Source of the DNA: JAMXLO01 sp036494925
GTDB taxonomy: Bacteria > Pseudomonadota > Alphaproteobacteria > Acetobacterales > Acetobacteraceae
Direction: 5' to 3'
Assembly: GCA_036494925.1 (NCBI GenBank)
Contig: DASXNR010000381.1
Location: forward strand, 1-36,717
DNA: 36,717 nt
Both the position numbers and the translations under genes were made by a program. This document shows, piece after piece, positions 1 to 8,333 of the stretch; positions within the stretch are counted from its first letter, which is position 1, and each line of letters begins with the position of its first letter. The notes under the pieces were generated by a model. The model saw only the letters and a program-made list of their open reading frames with translations. It searched no databases and had not been told where the DNA came from.

Positions 1-716
1 TGATCCGCCCGTTCAAGCACCACCATGCCAGCTCCTTCGGCAAGCACGAGGCCTTTGCGATGCCGATCGAACGGCCGGCATGTGTCCGGCGCCATGACGC
101 GAAGGGCCTCCCATGCCTTCAGGATACCGTAGGTCAGCGGCGCCTCGGTTCCGCCGACGACCGCCGCATCGATCGCCGAGTTGCGCAGCAGCCATACGGC
201 CGTGGCGATCGCGTGGTTGGACGACGCACAGGCCGATGAGACGGTGAACACCGGCCCGCGGATGCCGTACGCCATGCTGATCTGACTTGCCGGCGCACTT
301 GGCATGACCCGTGGCACGGTGAACACGTTCGCGCGCTTCGCGCCCTCGAGGTACATCCTGCGATACAGGTCCTCGATCGACTCTCCCCCTGCGGTGCCGA
401 CGCCGACCACGCAGCCGGTTCGGTGTCCGCCGTTGTCGAGCGACAGACCCGACTGTGCCAGTGCCTCCTGGGCCGCGGCGATCGCCAGTACGCTGAAACG
501 GTCCAACATCGGCAATCGCCGGGCGTCGAGCATATGGCGAGGATCAGGGGCGGGAATCGCACCGACGACCGAGACCTTCAAGTCGGAAGGCGTCGACTCC
601 TCGAGCTTGCCGAGCCCGCAACGTCCGTCCTGCAGAGCCGACCAGAACGCCGCCACCGAATGGCCCAGCGCCGAGACACACCCGGCCCCGGTGACCACGA
701 TCGGCTCATGCTCCAC
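1..716 (-). CDS. Beta-ketoacyl-ACP synthase (FabF/KAS II type), 3' end outside window
   Basis: This is a condensing enzyme expected to elongate an acyl chain carried on ACP in the cytoplasm. I read 238 codons from a GTG at 716; the rest lies beyond base 1. The N-terminus reads VEHEPIVVTGAGCVSALG, the usual opening of the FabF family. The nucleophile lies in SSACASSNHA, with Cys near residue 163, where FabF enzymes have it. The two catalytic histidines and C-terminal half are not in the window, so activity cannot be judged. The GTG start is supported by GAAGGG about 6 bases upstream and overlaps the ACP stop by 11 bases, which suggests translational coupling. The partners (ACP and LpxD) suggest a specialised acyl chain, perhaps for lipid A, rather than bulk fatty acid synthesis. 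A polyketide-type ketosynthase is the alternative. Confidence 0.9.
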   Translation of the reverse strand, partial: MEHEPIVVTGAGCVSALGHSVAAFWSALQDGRCGLGKLEESTPSDLKVSVVGAIPAPDPRHMLDARRLPMLDRFSVLAIAAAQEALAQSGLSLDNGGHRTGCVVGVGTAGGESIEDLYRRMYLEGAKRANVFTVPRVMPSAPASQISMAYGIRGPVFTVSSACASSNHAIATAVWLLRNSAIDAAVVGGTEAPLTYGILKAWEALRVMAPDTCRPFDRHRKGLVLAEGAGMVVLERAD

Positions 717-972
717 CGCGGTGCCCTTCAAGGCCGAGCGAGTGACCCAGCGCAATCAGGTTTGCGACGGTTTTGTAATTGTTCCACGCCTCCGTCGCAT
801 CCACTGGTATGGTTATGTCGTACTTGTCTTCGATCGTCATAATGATCTCGACCAGGTCAAGTGACGTCACGCCCAGTTCGGACAAGACGGACTCCGGCGT
901 GATCGCCGACGGGTCCAGGTGGGCCTGTTTGGCAATCATCCCGCGGAGCACGTCTTCCATCGTCTCTACCAT
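706..972 (-). CDS. Acyl carrier protein (88 aa)
   Basis: This is a small acidic carrier that holds acyl intermediates on a phosphopantetheine arm. The modification site is Ser37 in GVTSLDLVEI, a T-S-L-D-L version of the usual DSLD/E. The rest fits the four-helix ACP fold (VLSELGV before the serine, IPVDATEAWNNYKTVANLI after it). It lies between LpxD (7-base overlap upstream) and a ketoacyl synthase (11-base overlap downstream), so the three are almost surely co-translated. It is probably not the housekeeping AcpP, which normally sits beside fabD, fabG and fabF; none of fabD or fabG is visible here. Met5 at 960 is an alternative start; neither site has a strong Shine-Dalgarno sequence. Confidence 0.9.
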   Translation of the reverse strand: MVETMEDVLRGMIAKQAHLDPSAITPESVLSELGVTSLDLVEIIMTIEDKYDITIPVDATEAWNNYKTVANLIALGHSLGLEGHRGGA

Positions 973-2084
973 GGTCTTCTGCCGTTGTTGTCGCTGTTGG
1001 GTTGCAGGCCATCAATGCCTCCCGAGCCAACCTCGGTCAGTCGAGCCATGAGCCGCCGTACCCGCCGCATCAACTTAAGATTTTCCATCGCCTCGGCACG
1101 CGGCACGGCCGGATATCCGGCATACACCGCGCCAGCCGGGACGTTGGTTCCAACGCAGGCCGCGGCGCCCACGACCGCGCACGCCCCGATCTTCAGGTGG
1201 TCGGCGACCGCGACCCGCCCTCCGAGCACCGCGCCGTCACCGACGATCACGCCGCCCGCAAGGCCCACCTGGCCACACAGCAGACAGTCCATACCGATCT
1301 CGACGTTGTGGCCGATCATCACGAGGTCGTCGATCTTTGTTCCCGACCCGATACGTGTCGGCTTCAGCGTGCCGCGGTCGATTGCGGTCAGCGCGCCGAC
1401 CTCGACGTCGTCGCCGATCTCAACGATCGAGAGGGTGTGGATCTTCTGCAGTTCGTTGCGCTCCGGATCGGCCTGGATCGGGCCGCCGACGCCTTGGGCC
1501 GCCTCGAGTGCACCGGGCCGCGCCGGCACAAAGCTGAACCCGTCGGCACCGATCGATGCGTTATGATGCAGGACGGCGCGGTCTCCTACGCGGCATCCCC
1601 AGCCAATGCGAACGCCTGGATAGACGAGACAATCCGCGCCGAGCGTGGCACCGGCCGCGAGCGTCGCCTGCGACAGGATTATCGAGCGGGGTCCTACGGA
1701 TGCGCCGGCGCCGATCACTACCAGAGGCCCGATCGTTGCGCCGTCTCCGATCACCGCGTCCGACGCGACCACGGCGCTCGGATGTACGCCCGGCTGAAAG
1801 TCGGGACGATACCGGAAGACCTGCGTAATTTCCGGCAGGCTGGAGCGAGACCCGTGCATCAGGATCACGGTCTGAAATCGCTGCTGTGGGAACTGCGTGC
1901 CCTCGGGTACGAGTGCCATCCTCGCTCGCGTCTCACCCAGGAGGCGGATTGTATCCGATGACACCGCGATCGCGACATCGCCGTCGCAGCAGGCTTCCGC
2001 CGGATGCACCGCACGGGTGATTTCAGCGTCGGCAGCGCCGATCACGCGCCCATCCAACGCTGCCGCCAGCGCACGCGCCTTCAT
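966..2084 (-). CDS. lpxD: UDP-3-O-(3-hydroxyacyl)glucosamine N-acyltransferase LpxD
   Basis: LpxD transfers an (R)-3-hydroxyacyl chain from ACP to the 2-amino group of UDP-3-O-acyl-glucosamine, the third step of lipid A synthesis, in the cytoplasm. The 372-residue protein has the N-terminal uridine-binding domain (about 1-98) and then a left-handed beta-helix of hexapeptide repeats (about 99-320). Family marks include GADGFSFVP (179-187), AIDRGTL (234-240) and MIGHNVEIG (256-264), whose His259 matches the catalytic histidine of LpxD. I chose ATG at 2084 because AGGA stands about 8 bases upstream and the first residues fit the family; an upstream in-frame start would add 20 unlike residues. 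Finding it next to a dedicated ACP and ketosynthase instead of fabZ-lpxA is unusual; it may be a second, accessory LpxD. Confidence 0.9.
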   Translation of the reverse strand: MKARALAAALDGRVIGAADAEITRAVHPAEACCDGDVAIAVSSDTIRLLGETRARMALVPEGTQFPQQRFQTVILMHGSRSSLPEITQVFRYRPDFQPGVHPSAVVASDAVIGDGATIGPLVVIGAGASVGPRSIILSQATLAAGATLGADCLVYPGVRIGWGCRVGDRAVLHHNASIGADGFSFVPARPGALEAAQGVGGPIQADPERNELQKIHTLSIVEIGDDVEVGALTAIDRGTLKPTRIGSGTKIDDLVMIGHNVEIGMDCLLCGQVGLAGGVIVGDGAVLGGRVAVADHLKIGACAVVGAAACVGTNVPAGAVYAGYPAVPRAEAMENLKLMRRVRRLMARLTEVGSGGIDGLQPNSDNNGRRPW

Positions 2085-2379
2085 TGTCGCCGTCCTGATC
2101 CGCGACTCGAAGCAATCAGCACGGCAAGCCGGTACTCGCGACACCCCACATGGCAGCGCCCTCCTTCACGATACGAGCTGGCGTCGCCACGGCGCGCAGA
2201 CCAGCGGCCGACGTCGCAATGGCCGGCCGGCTCCATGTCAGTTTATCGGACCCACCCGAGACGGACAACAATCCCACGTGAGGCTCCCGTGAGCCGACAT
2301 TTCACAGGCGAGTCGTCCCTTGCGGGAGAGGGATGCCCTGTTCCGCATTTGCTGACAAGGTCGACTGCCGGCTTATCGG
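2085..2379. other. Intergenic spacer upstream of lpxD (295 bases)
   Basis: No convincing gene or RNA was seen. It lies 3' of the thiamine-diphosphate enzyme and 5' of lpxD, both leftward, so it should hold the promoter of the lpxD-ACP-synthase operon. I found no clear -35/-10 pair. A weak TCCCT/AGGGA inverted repeat near 2318-2335 has only a 5-bp stem and is not called a terminator. Confidence 0.4.
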
Positions 2380-4020
2380 CTACGGCAACGCCGGCCTCCA
2401 TGCATCGGCAAAGCCCCGCACGCGCGGCAGCAGAATCATGTCCCAGGGGCTCGGCATCGGTCCGACCGGCACATGCACCAGCGCCGGCGCATCCAGTGCG
2501 AAGGCCTCGCGCAGCACCGCCTCCAACGCCTCGGGCGTCGCCGCCCGGAACGCCGCCATGCCGAAACTCTCGGCGAACCTGACGAAATCCGGATTGGTCA
2601 GGTCGCAGGCGATCAATCGGTTGCCGTATTGCTGCTCCTGAATCCGCCGCACATTGCCGAACGCGCCATCGTCGAACACCACCACCACGACCGGCAGCCT
2701 GTGCCGCATCGCCGTCGCAAGCTCGGCCGCCTGGAACATGAAGCCGCCGTCGCCGGTCGCCAGCACCACCTTGCGTCCCGGCGCCGCGGCCTGCGCGCCC
2801 AGCGCCGTGCCATAGCCCCAGCCCAGCGTGTCCTGGTATCCCGGTGACAGGAACGTGCGCGGCGCATGCACGGTGAAGGCGAGGCGGCTGGCGAAGCCGA
2901 CCTGCGTCACCTCCTCCACATAGATGCCGTCGTCCGGCAAAGCCGCCCGGATCGCGCGCAGAAAATCCATCGACGGTTGCTGCCGCGCCAGTCGTTCCGC
3001 GAACGCAGCGCGGACCGTGGCAAGCTCCGCATCGCGCTGTCGTGCCTGGTTGTGCGCCGGCAGCTCGGCGAGCAACGCGCGCAGCACTGTCGCGGCATCG
3101 CCGAGCAGCGCGCAGGCGGGACGGCGAAAGCGATCGATCTCGGCGGGATCGATGTCGAGCCGCACGATCGGCAGCGTGTCGTCCACGCCCCACACGCTCT
3201 GCTGCTGATACAGCCGGGTGCCGATCGCCAGCACGGCGTCGGCATGCTGCCACAATGCGTGCCCCTCGGTGAACGACACGGCGAGCGGATGCGTGGTGGG
3301 GATGACACCGCGGCCGCGCCGGAACGACGATACCGGCGCGGCCAGTGCCTCCGCGATCGCCTGCACCTCCGGTCCAGCATCCAGCGCGCCGCCGCCCACC
3401 ACGATCAGCGGCCGCTCCGCGCGGCCCAGCAGTTTCGCTGCACGCGTCACCGCGTCGGCATCGACCGGCGGCACCGTGGGCGCCGCGATGGCGGGAAACT
3501 CCACCGCTCCCGTCGCGCCCCAGGTGTCGATCGCACATTCCAGCGCCACCGGCCGCTGTCGCCCGCTGCACGCGATACGCACCGCATCGGCCACCAGCGC
3601 CGGTGCCTCGTGCGGCGCGCGGATGCGGGCCGCGTGCTTGGTGATGTGGCGCAGCAGGCCGAGCTGGTCGTGGATTTCGTGCAAATGCCCGTGTCCCCGG
3701 TCGATCGCGAATGACGGGATCTGCCCCGCCAGCGCGATCACCGGTGCGCCCATGCCGTACGCGGTGAGCAGCGCCGCCGATGCGTTCAGCAAGCCGGGGC
3801 CCGGCACGACCGCGAACGCCTGCGGCTTGCCGGTCACCAGCGCGGCGCCGAGGGCCATGTAGGCGGCGGACTGCTCGTGACGCGGATGCAGCACGCGGAA
3901 CCGGTCCTGGGCACGATGCGCGGCATCGAACAGGTGATCGTTGTGCACCCCGGGCAACGCATACAGCGTGTCGATGCCGTGGCGGATCAGGCTCTCGATC
4001 ACGGCGTCGGCGGTTCGCAT
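2380..4020 (-). CDS. Thiamine-diphosphate-dependent enzyme, acetolactate synthase-like (546 aa)
   Basis: This is a thiamine-diphosphate enzyme of the acetolactate synthase / benzoylformate decarboxylase superfamily, expected to decarboxylate a 2-oxo acid or make or break a C-C bond next to a carbonyl. Three domains can be followed: the N-terminal Pyr domain with the cofactor-activating Glu49 (HPRHEQSAAYMA), a central domain (about 185-330), and the C-terminal PP domain with ATGDGGFMFQ (421-430) followed by VVFDDGAFGNVRR, a D-D/G-N form of the metal-binding half-motif. The length is normal for the superfamily. There is no regulatory small subunit nearby, so valine or isoleucine synthesis is unlikely. 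The ATG shares one base with the stop of the debranching enzyme upstream (TGATG), so the two are probably translated together. The substrate is unknown. Confidence 0.88.
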   Translation of the reverse strand: MRTADAVIESLIRHGIDTLYALPGVHNDHLFDAAHRAQDRFRVLHPRHEQSAAYMALGAALVTGKPQAFAVVPGPGLLNASAALLTAYGMGAPVIALAGQIPSFAIDRGHGHLHEIHDQLGLLRHITKHAARIRAPHEAPALVADAVRIACSGRQRPVALECAIDTWGATGAVEFPAIAAPTVPPVDADAVTRAAKLLGRAERPLIVVGGGALDAGPEVQAIAEALAAPVSSFRRGRGVIPTTHPLAVSFTEGHALWQHADAVLAIGTRLYQQQSVWGVDDTLPIVRLDIDPAEIDRFRRPACALLGDAATVLRALLAELPAHNQARQRDAELATVRAAFAERLARQQPSMDFLRAIRAALPDDGIYVEEVTQVGFASRLAFTVHAPRTFLSPGYQDTLGWGYGTALGAQAAAPGRKVVLATGDGGFMFQAAELATAMRHRLPVVVVVFDDGAFGNVRRIQEQQYGNRLIACDLTNPDFVRFAESFGMAAFRAATPEALEAVLREAFALDAPALVHVPVGPMPSPWDMILLPRVRGFADAWRPALP

Positions 4021-6158
4021 CAGGCCGGTGCCGCGACAGGTGAGAAGTGCTGCTGCTCCACGATGTGTGCCGGGCCGCGCAGCACCTCGAAGCGCGTGGC
4101 GTCGTTGTCGCGCCAGAAGCGGATGTCGAGGCTGCGCCGGCCGAGCCGCAGGTCGAGCAGCGTGATGTCGGGCAGCCAGGCCGGCAGCGCCGGATCGACG
4201 AAGACCCGGTCGCCTGGCGCATCGAGCGCGATGCCGAGGATCGCCTGCAACAGCGCGAAGGCGGAGCCGGCGGCCCACGCCTGCGGCACGTTGGCGCCGA
4301 GGTATTGCACCGGGAAATCGGCATCGCCGCGTTGCACGCCGGAATAAAGTTCCGGCAACTGGTTGAGCAGGAAATGACCGGCGGCGCGTGAGATGTCGCG
4401 GGCGATCTGGCTGACCTGGCGCGCGAAGCCATAACGCTTGAAGCCGAGTGCGATCAGGCTGTTGTCGTGCGGCCAGACCGAGCCGTTCTGATAGGAATAC
4501 GGATTGAACGCAGGATGCAGCGCCGACAGCGTGCGGATGCCCCAGCCGGAGTTCATGTCCGGCGCCATCAACCGTGCGACCACGCGTGCGGCGCGTTCCG
4601 GGGGCACGATACCCGACCACAACAGATGGCCCGGGTTCGACGCGACGCTCAGCACCTTGCGCTTCTCGCCGTCGAGCATGCAGGCGTAGAAGCCGGTTGC
4701 CTCGTCCCAGAACGCTTCGTTGAACCGGCGGAACAGCGTCGCCGCCTTGTCGCGCAGCGCGGCGGCGCGTTCCGGTCGGCCCAGCTCGTCGTAGATTTCC
4801 GCCGTGCGCAGCCAGGCGTCGTAGACATAGCCTTGCAGCTCGCACACCGCCTTCGGCCCTTTCACCGGCGTGCCATCGGAGTAGCTCATCGAATCGCCGG
4901 CGTCCTTCCACGACATGTTCTCGTAGCCGACCGGCGAGCGGGTCTGGTACTCCTGGAACCCATCGCCGTCGCGATCGCCCCAGTCATCGATCCATGACAG
5001 GCAGCCTTCGGCCGTGTCGAGATGGCGTTCCAGCAGTGCGCGATCGCCGGTCGCCCGCCAGGCGGCGTGCAGCACGATCAGATACAGCGGCGTGGCGTCC
5101 GCCGTGCCGTAATACGGCGTGTGCGGGATCAGCCTGAAATGCGCCAGCTCGCCATAGCGCAGCTCGTGCATGATCTTGCCTGGCTCGGCGTCGCGGTAGT
5201 CGTCGCGCTCCGTCGCCTGCCAACGACCGAGCACGTCGAGCGCGCCGCGGGCGAACTCCGGATAGATCAGGATATTCTGCAACGATACGATCAGGCTGTC
5301 GCGGCCGAACGGCGCCATGAACCAGGGCAGGCCGGCGGCGGGAACGAACACCATGTCATCGGTGCCGGTGATCGGCAGCCGCAGCGCCGCCATATCCTCG
5401 ATCGCCTGTCGGTAGCAGCGGTAGAATTCCTCGTTGCTGGTGCGGATCTTCAGCACCGTCTGCTGCCAGTCGCTATGGTCGTTGCCGCGGTTCGCGCAGT
5501 CGTGCGGGGCATGGAAGTGTCGGTTGCCGTCGATCAGGTCATACAGCAGGCAGCAGTGCCAGGTCGCAGCCGGATCGATCCGCACTTCCAAACTGAGCCG
5601 GCCGTTGGCGTAGCCGACCGACTGGTCGTCATTTCGCGGACCGATCTGGACGCCGCGCAGAAAATCCTGGTTGCGATAGATGGTGAGCAGCTTCTGGTTC
5701 GATTCGGACCACTCGGTGGCAATGCGGCCGCGGCGGACGATACGGTTCGACTTCACCTCGAACACGTCGGCGAAGTCGGAGCGGATGGCGATCTCCAGGT
5801 TGAAGCGCACCGGACCGCGGCCGTGGTTGGTGATGTCGAGGTCCTCGTGCATGCCGCCACCGAGTTTGCGGCCGATGACGAAGCCCAGGCTCCGCGCCGG
5901 GACGGCACCGTCCTCGCTGGGGAAGCTGCGGTTGGTGAGGTGGATGCGTGCGGTGTCGGAGCTGATGGCACCGCCGTTGAGCAGGTCCCACGGCTCGCCG
6001 TTGGCAAAGATCGCGAGGGCAGAGATCAGGCGGGTGTCGAGGAAGAACAGGCCCTTCTCCGACGGCCATTCCACCTGGCCGTCGGGCTCGGTGATCAGCA
6101 CGGTCTGGGCGTGGTGGATAGCGATCTGCGGTGGGCCGACTTCGACCTTGAACGGCAT
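4020..6158 (-). CDS. Glycogen-debranching / amylo-alpha-1,6-glucosidase family protein (712 aa)
   Basis: This is a cytoplasmic glycoside hydrolase-like protein with an N-terminal beta-sandwich domain of the GDE-N type (about 1-230) and a C-terminal (alpha/alpha)6 barrel. The barrel carries conserved blocks WMAPFGRDSLIVSLQN, NMSWKDAGDSMSYSDG and GSVWPHDNSLIALGFKRYG, which hold the likely acidic catalytic residues. Such proteins are annotated as amylo-alpha-1,6-glucosidases and often sit in trehalose or glycogen loci; none of those genes is visible here. I start at the ATG at 6158, preceded by CCAGGAACC; a start 14 codons upstream gives a basic, unlike leader. It has no signal peptide. It overlaps the thiamine-diphosphate enzyme by one base. 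The exact substrate is not readable; a trehalose- or oligosaccharide-directed glucosidase is possible. Confidence 0.87.
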   Translation of the reverse strand: MPFKVEVGPPQIAIHHAQTVLITEPDGQVEWPSEKGLFFLDTRLISALAIFANGEPWDLLNGGAISSDTARIHLTNRSFPSEDGAVPARSLGFVIGRKLGGGMHEDLDITNHGRGPVRFNLEIAIRSDFADVFEVKSNRIVRRGRIATEWSESNQKLLTIYRNQDFLRGVQIGPRNDDQSVGYANGRLSLEVRIDPAATWHCCLLYDLIDGNRHFHAPHDCANRGNDHSDWQQTVLKIRTSNEEFYRCYRQAIEDMAALRLPITGTDDMVFVPAAGLPWFMAPFGRDSLIVSLQNILIYPEFARGALDVLGRWQATERDDYRDAEPGKIMHELRYGELAHFRLIPHTPYYGTADATPLYLIVLHAAWRATGDRALLERHLDTAEGCLSWIDDWGDRDGDGFQEYQTRSPVGYENMSWKDAGDSMSYSDGTPVKGPKAVCELQGYVYDAWLRTAEIYDELGRPERAAALRDKAATLFRRFNEAFWDEATGFYACMLDGEKRKVLSVASNPGHLLWSGIVPPERAARVVARLMAPDMNSGWGIRTLSALHPAFNPYSYQNGSVWPHDNSLIALGFKRYGFARQVSQIARDISRAAGHFLLNQLPELYSGVQRGDADFPVQYLGANVPQAWAAGSAFALLQAILGIALDAPGDRVFVDPALPAWLPDITLLDLRLGRRSLDIRFWRDNDATRFEVLRGPAHIVEQQHFSPVAAPA

Positions 6159-6289
6159 CGTGCGGTGGTTCCTGGGCAGGGGAGGGGTCTGATGCGGCAC
6201 CCTCTATATGCCCGGCCGTCTCCGGCGTCATGGGCAGCCCAGGATGACCGCCTCAGACCTCGCGCGCAACTGGAGCGGTACTCAATACG

Positions 6290-6339
6290 CGTCATCCTCG
6301 CGAGTTGCCGCCTGTGTCCCCGCTCTTGCGAGGACGACG
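6290..6339. repeat. Imperfect extragenic palindrome, possible terminator of the Hint gene
   Basis: The left arm cgtcatcctcgcgag (6290-6304) and the right arm ctcttgcgaggacgacg (6323-6339) are near-complementary and are separated by 18 bases. It lies about 20-70 bases beyond the stop of the leftward Hint-domain gene and upstream of the debranching enzyme start. The arms resemble the CGTCAT-C-TCGCG intergenic repeats common in proteobacteria. No T-run follows, so a role as intrinsic terminator or mRNA stabiliser is inference. Confidence 0.55.
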
Positions 6340-6359
6340 AATTCGCGGCCCGATCGATC

Positions 6360-8333
6360 CTAAGCGGCGTGGCGCTGTTGATCGCTGACCACGTACGCCA
6401 TGCCGCTGGCGCCGGCGCGAACTTCCAGTGTCATCGGACCGTCATGCGCTGGCAGCGGCAGCAAGGCGTTCCCGTTCGTCCACCGGCACGGTGTCGGCCC
6501 AGTTCGCTCGACCGCCCACCAGCCCTCGGACAGCCCGGGATGATCCAGGGCAATTTCCTGAACGTTGCTGCCATCGCGCAGAACGATCCGCTCGACATAG
6601 GCTCCCAGGCAACGGCGATCCTCCAGCCAGGGGCGGGCATCGGTCGGCGAACCGGCATGCGACATCAAACGGACCTTTGCCGCACCCGGGGGCAGCACAA
6701 AAATGTGCAGCCCGTGCTCGACGTGGATCGGCCAAAACTCTCGCCCCAGGGCGAGAACGCGGAGTGCCGGGTCCGTTGCCGTAACGGGCGCATTGACCGG
6801 CTGCCCGAGAGCGGTGGCGCGTTCAGCCAATCGCTGCCAGATCGGCCGGACGCTCGCCTCGTCCCACACGAACGGGCGGCAGGATGCCGCCTCGCGCGTC
6901 GGGTGATCCGCCTCGCTTGTCAGATCGGGATGTAGCACGAGCGGCTCGCCGGTATTGGCGAAGAAGCAGCGGTTGCCGGTGTCGAGATAGCTCTCGGCCG
7001 GCAGCCCTTCCGCAAGCAAAATGGCATGGCCGTCCAGTTCGACGTGGCAGTAATCGACCGATCCGCGGTCGTGCTGCTGCCGGATCGTCGCGCCGTTGAT
7101 CAACTGGCGGGCACAGATCAGCTTGCCGTCGACCAGTATGGCATGGTCCGGCGAAACGTACAGATCGCGGTGCGGCGCCGAGTCGGCGAGGGCGTCACGC
7201 TGGATGCGGATTGGCGCGACCTCGGCCGGGCGGGGATGAGCAGCGAGGTCGATGCGTCTGCGACCCAGCCACTTCACCGGACAGGCGAGCAATTCGTCGC
7301 CCATCACGGTCATCACCATGTCACCGTGCTTCAGGCTTTCCACCGCCCGCTCGCCCTCGGCGGTCAATATCCGCGTCCCGGCGGCATAGCAGACGCTCGC
7401 CAGGAAGATCTCGGTCCCGCCGTGTCCATCGGATGCGGTTTCGGCAACCCAGCCCTTGGTGAGGTTACCGGTGATTCCGGACAGGGCCAGGGTGTCGCTG
7501 TTCGACAGCACCACGGTGCCGCTCGTTCCGAAGACTGTGCCGCTATTTGTGATGGTGACGACTTCATTGGCCAGACCGACGAAGTTCGTCGGGATGGTCT
7601 TGGAACTGCCGGCGTTGAGACCAGTGATGTCGAAGTCCACACTGGTATCGCTCTTGCTGTCATTGTACTCGAATTCGCCGGCCGCACCGAGAAACTGGAT
7701 CGGCACATGGCTGCCGAAGAACAATGCGCCGGTGGTCTCGAACACCGAAGACGCCGAATTCGAAATGACCGCATGAACGGTGGCGTTGGCAAGTGTGCTC
7801 GCCACCAGCAGCGTGCCGCCGTTCGCCTCGAGCGTTCCGGTTCCGGAGATTGCCGCAAAGGTGACGGTCCCAGTGCCGCTGGTCGCTTCGATCGTGCCGC
7901 TCAGCGCGATCGTGTCCGCTATTGCCCCGAACGAGGAGATTCCGGTCATGCCCACCAGGCCACCGACGGTGGCGCTGTTGTAGGTCAGTGTGGCGCCGGT
8001 CGAGATGTTGATCGTGGTTCCGGAGGATGTGGTAAGACCGCCAGCGTTGAGCGTGCTCCCGCTGTTCAGCAGATCGATCGTTCCGGCCTTGAACGTAGTC
8101 GCCCGCGACGAGGTAAGGGTTTCGTTCGCGTTGAACACCAACGTCGCCGCGGCACTGTTGATCGTCAGCGAATTGAGCGTTTCCTTGGTCTCATCGTAGG
8201 TGACCGTGTAGTTGGCGCCGGTCGCGTTGATGGTAGCCGTGTCGCCGCCGGAACCGGGAATCCCGTTGGGCGTCCAATTAGTGGTGGTTGCCCAATCACC
8301 GCTCGTTGCGGTTGTCCATGAATAATCCGGCAT
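6360..8333 (-). CDS. Hint-domain protein with N-terminal beta-repeat region (657 aa)
   Basis: The protein opens with PDYSWTTATSGDWATTTNW and PNGIPGSGGDTATI, the GDW...NW...G-P...D form of autotransporter-associated beta repeats. About 300 residues of low-complexity Ser/Thr/Gly/Asn sequence follow, predicted as beta-helix. Cys315 begins a Hint domain (CYAAGTRILTAEGERAVESL, then DLYVSPDHAILVDG near 390-403), and about 200 further residues end it. Hint domains derive from intein/hedgehog autoprocessing folds, but the usual C-terminal His-Asn pair is not seen, so self-splicing is not supported. No classical signal peptide is present; export by another route is possible. Start at 8333 is chosen because GGAG lies 8 bases upstream; an ATG at 8345 has none. 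Such proteins recur in Acetobacteraceae (recall, not a search). The role is unknown; surface adhesion is a guess. Confidence 0.85.
   Translation of the reverse strand: MPDYSWTTATSGDWATTTNWTPNGIPGSGGDTATINATGANYTVTYDETKETLNSLTINSAAATLVFNANETLTSSRATTFKAGTIDLLNSGSTLNAGGLTTSSGTTINISTGATLTYNSATVGGLVGMTGISSFGAIADTIALSGTIEATSGTGTVTFAAISGTGTLEANGGTLLVASTLANATVHAVISNSASSVFETTGALFFGSHVPIQFLGAAGEFEYNDSKSDTSVDFDITGLNAGSSKTIPTNFVGLANEVVTITNSGTVFGTSGTVVLSNSDTLALSGITGNLTKGWVAETASDGHGGTEIFLASVCYAAGTRILTAEGERAVESLKHGDMVMTVMGDELLACPVKWLGRRRIDLAAHPRPAEVAPIRIQRDALADSAPHRDLYVSPDHAILVDGKLICARQLINGATIRQQHDRGSVDYCHVELDGHAILLAEGLPAESYLDTGNRCFFANTGEPLVLHPDLTSEADHPTREAASCRPFVWDEASVRPIWQRLAERATALGQPVNAPVTATDPALRVLALGREFWPIHVEHGLHIFVLPPGAAKVRLMSHAGSPTDARPWLEDRRCLGAYVERIVLRDGSNVQEIALDHPGLSEGWWAVERTGPTPCRWTNGNALLPLPAHDGPMTLEVRAGASGMAYVVSDQQRHAA

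Noticed and set aside
2243..4432. A 729-codon leftward open frame across the TPP enzyme and the debranching enzyme end
   Set aside because: It is a frame-shifted shadow of the TPP enzyme gene, whose TPP-family motifs are in another frame.
5022..6935. A 637-codon rightward open frame opposite the debranching and Hint genes
   Set aside because: It is antisense to well-supported genes, crosses their boundary, and has no family resemblance; high GC makes such frames common.
7026..8321. A 431-codon rightward open frame opposite the Hint gene
   Set aside because: The composition follows from the opposite strand; no ribosome-binding site or recognised domain.
6360..8333. The Hint protein as an intein
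   Set aside because: The usual C-terminal His-Asn and following nucleophile were not found and the flanking parts do not form a known host protein.
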